Below, piece after piece: positions 5,995 to 9,186 of a stretch of 9,186 nt of DNA (position 1 is its first letter; the number at the start of each line of letters is the position of its first letter). The stretch spans positions 1 through 9,186 of the forward strand of contig CAMLPZ010000166.1 in the NCBI GenBank assembly GCA_946482045.1, read 5' to 3'. The notes beneath the pieces were generated by a model that saw only the letters and a list, made by a program, of their open reading frames with translations, was not told where the DNA came from and ran no database searches. The position numbers and the translations under genes are program-made. Origin of the DNA: an uncultured Asticcacaulis sp. GTDB lineage: Bacteria > Pseudomonadota > Alphaproteobacteria > Caulobacterales > Caulobacteraceae.

Positions 5995-6909
5995 ATGTCC
6001 CAGCCCCGCAAAAAAGGCATGCCTTTGGGTGTCATGTTCGCCGTTGGCATTGCCATAGCTGTCGCCATCGGCGTTGGCCAGGCTAAGGCGGAAACCATCC
6101 GCTTCCCGAACGACGCCGAAGCCCGCTTTAGCGTCACGGTCACAGGCACAGGCCCCGACGTCATCCTGATCCCCGGCCTCGGTAACTCCCGCGATGTCTG
6201 GAACGCCACGGTTGATCGCTTAAAGGGACAGTACCGCCTGCACGTTCTGAATATCGTCGGCTTTGCCGGTGAGCCGGCCGGCGCCAATGCCGAGGGCGAA
6301 GTCATCGCCCCGTCGGTCGCAGCGCTCGACGCCTATATCAAGGCAAAGAAGCTCACCAAGCCAGTGGTTGTCGGCCACTCCATGGGCGGCCTGATGGCGC
6401 TAATGCTGGGCGCCTCGCACCCCGAAGATGCCGGCAAGCTGGTCATCGTCGATGCCTTCCCATTCATCGGCACGGCCTTCAACCAGCCGACTGTCGATGC
6501 CATTCGCCCTCAGGCTGAGCGTTTCCGGACGACGATCATCAGTGCGACACCGGAGCAGTTCGAGACCATGCAACGTGGCATGATCGCCGGCCCGAATCCG
6601 CCCGCCTATGGCGAAGAAATGGTCGGTTGGACATTGAAGTCGACCCGCCGCGTCATGGCCCAGGCGATGTACGACGACATGGTCACCGACATGCGGCCGG
6701 CCCTGCCTAGCATCAAGACCCGGATTGTCATGTTCTATCCGCACCATTCGCGCTCAGGCATGCCCGTCGAAACGACTGATACCATCTACCGCGAAGCTTA
6801 TAAGAGCGCGCCGGACGCCCAATTGATACGGGTCGACAATTCCACACACTTCATCATGTTGGATCAGCCTGAATTCTTCCATGCCAAGCTGGCTGAGGCG
6901 CTGAAGTAG
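5995..6909 (+). CDS. Alpha/beta-hydrolase, membrane-anchored or secreted
   Basis: A 304-residue alpha/beta-hydrolase fold enzyme, an esterase or related hydrolase of unknown substrate. ATG 5995 follows AGGAGA (5982-5987) with seven bases between. A positively charged start (SQPRKKG) and hydrophobic segment at 10-29 indicate export; QAKA-E near 32 could be a cleavage site, otherwise it acts as an anchor. The oxyanion loop is IPGLGNS (59-65). The nucleophile elbow is GHSMGG with S129, and the catalytic His is H285 in NSTHFIM. The usual third member, an Asp after the strand MFYPHH (246-251), is not at the expected spot; E259, D262 or D153 are candidates. It has its own ribosome binding site 88 bases after the XRE gene and may be independently expressed. 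Its stop codon touches the stop of the next, opposing gene with no base between. Confidence 0.92.
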   Translation: MSQPRKKGMPLGVMFAVGIAIAVAIGVGQAKAETIRFPNDAEARFSVTVTGTGPDVILIPGLGNSRDVWNATVDRLKGQYRLHVLNIVGFAGEPAGANAEGEVIAPSVAALDAYIKAKKLTKPVVVGHSMGGLMALMLGASHPEDAGKLVIVDAFPFIGTAFNQPTVDAIRPQAERFRTTIISATPEQFETMQRGMIAGPNPPAYGEEMVGWTLKSTRRVMAQAMYDDMVTDMRPALPSIKTRIVMFYPHHSRSGMPVETTDTIYREAYKSAPDAQLIRVDNSTHFIMLDQPEFFHAKLAEALK

Positions 6910-7365
6910 TTACAGCTTCGCGAAATAGGTCACAAAACCCGGATCGCTCGCCAGCTTGTCGTAAAGCTTGCGGGCGGTCTCGTTATGACTGTGGGTGACC
7001 CAGTAGACGCGCTCGCAGTCGCGGCCCTTGGCGTGGGCGATCACTGCCTCGATCAGCTTGCGCCCGACGCCCTTGCCACGCGCGCTCTCTGTCACAAACA
7101 GGTCTTCGAGATAGACATAGTAGGTCCGCGCCCAGGTCGAACGGTGCATGACCAGAGTGACAAAGCCCAGGACCTCCTTGCCCTCACGCGCCAGCAGCAG
7201 GACCATGGGCTCACGCGCATCCATGAACCGGCCAAAGGTTGTGTCCGTCACTTCCTGAGCGAGGGGGTTATTGTAGAAGTCGAGATAGGCGCGCCACAGC
7301 GGCAGCCATTCGGACTTGTCCTGCGCCCGGGCATAGGTAACATCGATGGCCACGGTCTTTTCCAT
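6910..7365 (-). CDS. GNAT-family N-acetyltransferase
   Basis: A 151-residue acetyl-CoA-dependent acetyltransferase in the cytoplasm. The fold is complete: motif A is LEDLFVTESARGKGVG, with the pyrophosphate-binding R96-x-x-G99-x-G101. Motif B is around HSHNETARKLYDKLA (125-139), and the protein ends soon after GFVTYFAKL. The subfamily with 'YLEDLFV ... RGKGVG ... N-x-x-A-x-x-L-Y-D' includes many uncharacterised enzymes and some amine or amino-acid acetyltransferases; the substrate cannot be told. I prefer ATG 7365, preceded by AAGTAGAG, over an upstream TTG at 7380. It converges on the hydrolase with no intergenic base and lies 167 bases downstream of the lipoprotein gene on the same strand. 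Confidence 0.92.
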   Translation of the reverse strand: MEKTVAIDVTYARAQDKSEWLPLWRAYLDFYNNPLAQEVTDTTFGRFMDAREPMVLLLAREGKEVLGFVTLVMHRSTWARTYYVYLEDLFVTESARGKGVGRKLIEAVIAHAKGRDCERVYWVTHSHNETARKLYDKLASDPGFVTYFAKL

Positions 7366-7392
7366 AAACTCTACTTTCAAAACATTGCGTGC

Positions 7393-7417
7393 ATCGGTCT
7401 CGTTCGCTTGGACCGAT
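7393..7417. other. Inverted repeat upstream of the GNAT gene
   Basis: ATCGGTC (7393-7399) and GACCGAT (7411-7417) are perfect 7-bp arms separated by 11 bases, ending 27 bases upstream of the minus-strand start at 7365. A GATAAT on the minus strand (7434-7429) lies just beyond it but has no convincing -35. It may be an operator or a leader hairpin. I see nothing else in the 167-base gap. Confidence 0.35.
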
Positions 7418-7532
7418 TCTGCCGCAAGATTATCAGCTTATCGGAAAACTGGCGCACCAAAACCGCACGAGCGCCCCTGCCCGCCTCAGGCCTTTTCCAG
7501 CGCGCCACGCGTCACGGCGGTTACCCCATGGG

Positions 7533-7961
7533 TCAGTCGCGGCAGAAGCCTTCGCCCGGTGCCACGATCAGACAGTTATGCTTGTCGGCCAGCCATTTCA
7601 TGCCGGTTTCTTCGCCGCTGCCGGGACGGATGACAAAGGTCTGTCCGTCGCGGATAAACTGGATGCCGCCGTCGGCAGCGGTGCCGGTAAAGTCCCGCGG
7701 CCCGTCGAGGTTCTGGACGGTCACCTTATAGTCGGCGCCCTGAGGCGTAATGGTCAGGGCGGTTCCTTCAGGTCCCGTCCATTTGCCGGTAAACGCGGCG
7801 GGATCGATGACCGCTGTTGAGGCCGCCTGTTCCGACGCCATCGAGACCGCCGCCGATTCCGCTGCCGAACTGGCCGAATGATCGGCGGCTGTTTGCGGTG
7901 AACAGGCCGCAAGGGCTCCGGCGATCAACAAAGACAGGGCGGTGATGGCGGCGACTTTCAT
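7533..7961 (-). CDS. Small lipoprotein with a C-terminal beta-rich domain
   Basis: A 142-residue predicted lipoprotein. ATG 7961 is chosen because AAGGAG (7974-7969) lies seven bases upstream; the in-frame ATG at 7967 is only one base away from it. The signal peptide ends with lipobox L17-A18-A19-C20. An Ala/Ser-rich linker follows to about residue 55, likely a flexible tether. The C-terminal domain, starting at FTGKWTGPEGTALTITPQG, has regular strands (GKWTG, ALTI, YKVTV, FTGTA, GIQFI) and ends with two cysteines in KHNCLIVAPGEGFCRD that could form a disulphide in the periplasm. This is a recurring uncharacterised domain type resembling a small lipocalin-like or META-like barrel; no enzymatic residues are visible. 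Its start overlaps the stop of a membrane-segment reading frame from upstream, hinting at a former or actual operon. Confidence 0.88.
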   Translation of the reverse strand: MKVAAITALSLLIAGALAACSPQTAADHSASSAAESAAVSMASEQAASTAVIDPAAFTGKWTGPEGTALTITPQGADYKVTVQNLDGPRDFTGTAADGGIQFIRDGQTFVIRPGSGEETGMKWLADKHNCLIVAPGEGFCRD

Positions 7962-8259
7962 GGACATGCTCCTTCTCTGCACAGACATAGCCCGCGCCAG
8001 CATAAAGACGCCATATGCGTCGCAATAGATGCGGTTACGATCGCCGTCGCCAAGCCACTATGCAAGGTCAAATCACCCTCGCGCCATTTCGGCGCTTGCG
8101 AGAACCAGCGCCAGACGGCCAGCATCAGGATCAGGATCAGTGCGATCCACACCCACGGCCCTGGCGCAGGCCAAGCCATATCCTGAGCAGGCGCGCCTTG
8201 ACGGCGAAAACGGCCATGTCCAGTTGCGCCGGATGCCTGTGCTCGGCTGCCATCTCCAT
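7958..8259 (-). pseudogene. Possible frameshifted small membrane-protein gene
   Basis: The 359-base stretch between 7961 and 8321 holds no intact gene of normal size, but on the minus strand it looks coding. An excellent ribosome binding site (AAGGAGGGGG, 8272-8263) precedes ATG 8259, which opens 40 codons (MEMAAEHRHPAQLDMAVFAV..., stop at 8137) with G/C-rich third positions. In another minus frame, open throughout this stretch, a strong transmembrane segment follows (PWVWIALILILMLAVWRWF, about 8160-8103), then QAPKWREGDLTLHSGLATAI, and that frame stops at 7958-7960, overlapping the lipoprotein start as ATGA. Joining the two needs a -1 shift between about 8215 and 8137. It may be a sequencing error, a recent mutation, or two real small genes; no slippery heptamer is visible. 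The plus strand here shows nothing convincing. Confidence 0.4.
8124..8140. repeat. Hexamer tandem repeat ATCAGG x 2.8
   Basis: ATCAGGATCAGGATCAG is a short perfect tandem repeat. On the minus strand it encodes the alternating Leu-Ile run of the putative membrane segment, so each unit adds two residues in frame. Copy-number slippage would lengthen the helix without shifting the frame. Confidence 0.6.
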
Positions 8260-8270
8260 ATTCCCCCTCC

Positions 8271-8299
8271 TTGCGCGCAATCGTCGCTGCGCCTACAAG
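8271..8299 (+). promoter_or_regulatory. Candidate promoter for the MmcQ/GNAT pair
   Basis: TTGCGC (8271-8276) and TACAAG (8294-8299) are spaced by 17 bp and lie just upstream of the ribosome binding site at 8310. The match is moderate (three and four of six) and the G+C background makes chance hits likely. It would give a leader of about 15 bases. Confidence 0.3.
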
Positions 8300-8320
8300 T
8301 CCTGCAAGCGGAGGATGAGC

Positions 8321-8665
8321 ATGAGCCAGAATTTCGTCAACACGTTTTGTGCCACCCTGCCCGGCGCCGAGGTTTCCGATCCTTGGGGCGGCGGCCACGA
8401 TTGCTGGAAGGTCGGCGGCAAGATGTTCGCCGTCACCGGCGCCATCGACAAGGGCGTGTCGGTCAAGACGCCGGACGCAGAAACCGCCGAAATGCTGATC
8501 GAAAGTGGCACGGCCGAAAAGGCGCCCTATATGCACAGGTCGTGGGTCCGCCTGCCGGTCGATGCGCCGGAAGCCGAGGTCCGCCACCGCATCGCCGAGT
8601 CTTACCGCATTATCCGTAAGGCCCTCCCCAAACGCGTCCAGGCCGAACTGGCGCCATTCGAATGA
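8321..8665 (+). CDS. MmcQ/YjbR-family protein
   Basis: A 114-residue cytoplasmic protein of the MmcQ/YjbR family, whose fold resembles a DNA-binding double-wing/CyaY-like domain; the function is not firmly established. Family marks are visible: the early LPGAE (13-17), then DPWGGGHDCWKVGGKMFA (20-37), KAPYMHRSWVRL (67-78) and the closing helix ESYRIIRKALPKRVQAEL (93-110). The length is normal for the family. I chose ATG 8321 because GGAGG (8310-8314) lies six bases upstream; ATG 8315 would overlap this site. Its stop overlaps the start of the following acetyltransferase (ATGA), so the two are probably translated together; MmcQ/YjbR and GNAT genes are often neighbours, though no joint role is known. 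Confidence 0.93.
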   Translation: MSQNFVNTFCATLPGAEVSDPWGGGHDCWKVGGKMFAVTGAIDKGVSVKTPDAETAEMLIESGTAEKAPYMHRSWVRLPVDAPEAEVRHRIAESYRIIRKALPKRVQAELAPFE

Positions 8666-9096
8666 GCCTCGATATCCGCGCCGTCGCACACGGCACGCCG
8701 GATTATGACGCCGCCGTAGCCTTACGCCGCGCCGTCCTGCGCACGCCTTTGGGGCTCGATTTTTCCGCCGAAGACCTGGCGCGCGAAGCCGCCGATACGC
8801 ACCTGGCTGCCTTTGACGATGACCGCCTTGTCGGCACGGTGGTGATGACGCCTTATGAAACCGGCAAGGTCAAGCTGCGTCAGATGGCGGTCTCCGAAGA
8901 CATGCGCGGCCGCAATATCGGCGCTCAGATCGTCGCCGCCTTTGAAGACTACGCCCGCAGAAAGGGCATTAGCGAAATTGTCCTCGCCGCCCGCCAGACG
9001 GCGCAAAGCTTCTATTCGCGGTTCGGCTATGACACAGACGGCATCGTCTTTACCGAAGTGACCATTCCGCACGTTCGAATGTGGAAGATGCTGTAA
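8662..9096 (+). CDS. GNAT-family acetyltransferase (YitI/ElaA-like)
   Basis: A 144-residue predicted cytoplasmic acetyltransferase. The pattern LRRAVLRTPLGLD (21-33), THLAAFDDDRLVGTV (46-60), KLRQMAVSEDMRG (71-83), LAARQTAQSFYSRFGY (108-123) and the ending IPHVRMWKML matches the GNAT group that includes YitI and ElaA-like proteins, for which the substrate is generally unknown. The pyrophosphate loop is R82-G-R-N85-I-G87: the first loop glycine of the usual R-x-x-G-x-G is replaced by Asn, which may weaken or alter acetyl-CoA binding. ATG 8662 overlaps the MmcQ stop as ATGA. The gene ends 54 bases before a tRNA-Leu on the same strand. No terminator is evident between them. Confidence 0.93.
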   Translation: MSLDIRAVAHGTPDYDAAVALRRAVLRTPLGLDFSAEDLAREAADTHLAAFDDDRLVGTVVMTPYETGKVKLRQMAVSEDMRGRNIGAQIVAAFEDYARRKGISEIVLAARQTAQSFYSRFGYDTDGIVFTEVTIPHVRMWKML

Positions 9097-9101
9097 AGCG
9101 C

Positions 9102-9130
9102 TTGCACGCGGCGTCGAAGTTCATTATCAA
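9102..9130 (+). promoter_or_regulatory. Candidate tRNA-Leu promoter
   Basis: TTGCAC (9102-9107) and TATCAA (9125-9130) are separated by 17 bp, with the tRNA 5' end 20 bases beyond. The position fits a start site near 9137-9140 and a short leader removed by RNase P. Matches are moderate. Confidence 0.45.
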
Positions 9131-9150
9131 ACCACGCTCTGACGCCTCAG

Positions 9151-9186
9151 GCCCCTGTGGTGGAATTGGTAGACGCGCTCGACTCA
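9151..9186 (+). tRNA. tRNA-Leu, 5' part (cut by window edge)
   Basis: GCCCCTG (9151-9157) is the 5' acceptor strand, followed by TG and the D-arm GTGGAATTGGTAGACGC, the typical bacterial tRNA-Leu D-arm. The anticodon-stem strand GCTCGA leads to loop bases CT and then CA at the edge. These are the first two anticodon bases, so the tRNA reads a leucine codon; CAA (decoding UUG) is the most likely, since the GCTCGACTCA context is typical of that isoacceptor. The variable arm and 3' half are outside the window. Confidence 0.88.

Noticed and set aside
8015..8320. N-terminal extension of the MmcQ/YjbR frame on the plus strand
   Set aside because: The frame is open upstream, but the predicted residues are Arg/Pro/Ser-rich and featureless, while GGAGG at 8310-8314 fits ATG 8321 and gives the usual family length.
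9151..9186. Integration site at the tRNA-Leu
   Set aside because: tRNA 3' ends are common attachment sites, but the 3' half is outside the window and no integrase or partial tRNA repeat is visible.

Overview
The window (about 60% G+C, strong G/C third-position codon use) looks like an ordinary chromosomal stretch of an alphaproteobacterium. Its gene content (M48 protease with a TPR tail, XRE plus membrane-protein pair, MmcQ/YjbR protein, several lipoproteins) and G+C would fit Caulobacterales, perhaps Asticcacaulis; that placement is inference without a marker gene. I see no insertion sequence, CRISPR array, prophage or rRNA.

Layout. 1-518 (-): TetR-type repressor, cut by the left edge, with a near-perfect operator at 530-547 in the divergent promoter region. 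703-3503 (+): a three-gene envelope operon encoding an exported protein of unknown function, an exported M48 zinc metalloprotease with C-terminal TPR-like repeats, and a lipoprotein; it ends at a hairpin shared with the convergent operon. 3547-5120 (-): a two-gene operon encoding a small exported protein whose C-terminal half resembles the tip of a VgrG/gp5 beta-helix spike, and a multi-spanning acyltransferase of the heparan-alpha-glucosaminide N-acetyltransferase (HGSNAT/NagX, DUF5009) type. 5308-5906 (+): a four-helix membrane protein overlapping a 70-residue XRE regulator. The 187-base gap between these divergent units carries three copies of a 20-bp palindrome. 5995-6909 (+): membrane-anchored or secreted alpha/beta hydrolase. 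6910-7365 (-): GNAT acetyltransferase. 7533-7961 (-): small lipoprotein. 7958-8259 (-): an apparently frameshifted small membrane-protein gene. 8321-9096 (+): MmcQ/YjbR protein overlapping a second GNAT acetyltransferase. 9151-9186 (+): the 5' part of a tRNA-Leu.

How the parts may work together. Much of the window serves the cell envelope: protease and lipoproteins for outer-membrane upkeep, an exported spike-like protein next to a membrane acyltransferase, and an anchored hydrolase. Two regulatory hubs stand out: the TetR operator between the repressor and the protease operon, and the triple palindrome beside the XRE/membrane-protein pair, where a good -35 lies in copy 2 and the -10 in copy 3. 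The second hub is the most distinctive feature, together with the free-standing exported VgrG-tail-like protein. I found no clear sign of a large undescribed multi-gene system.
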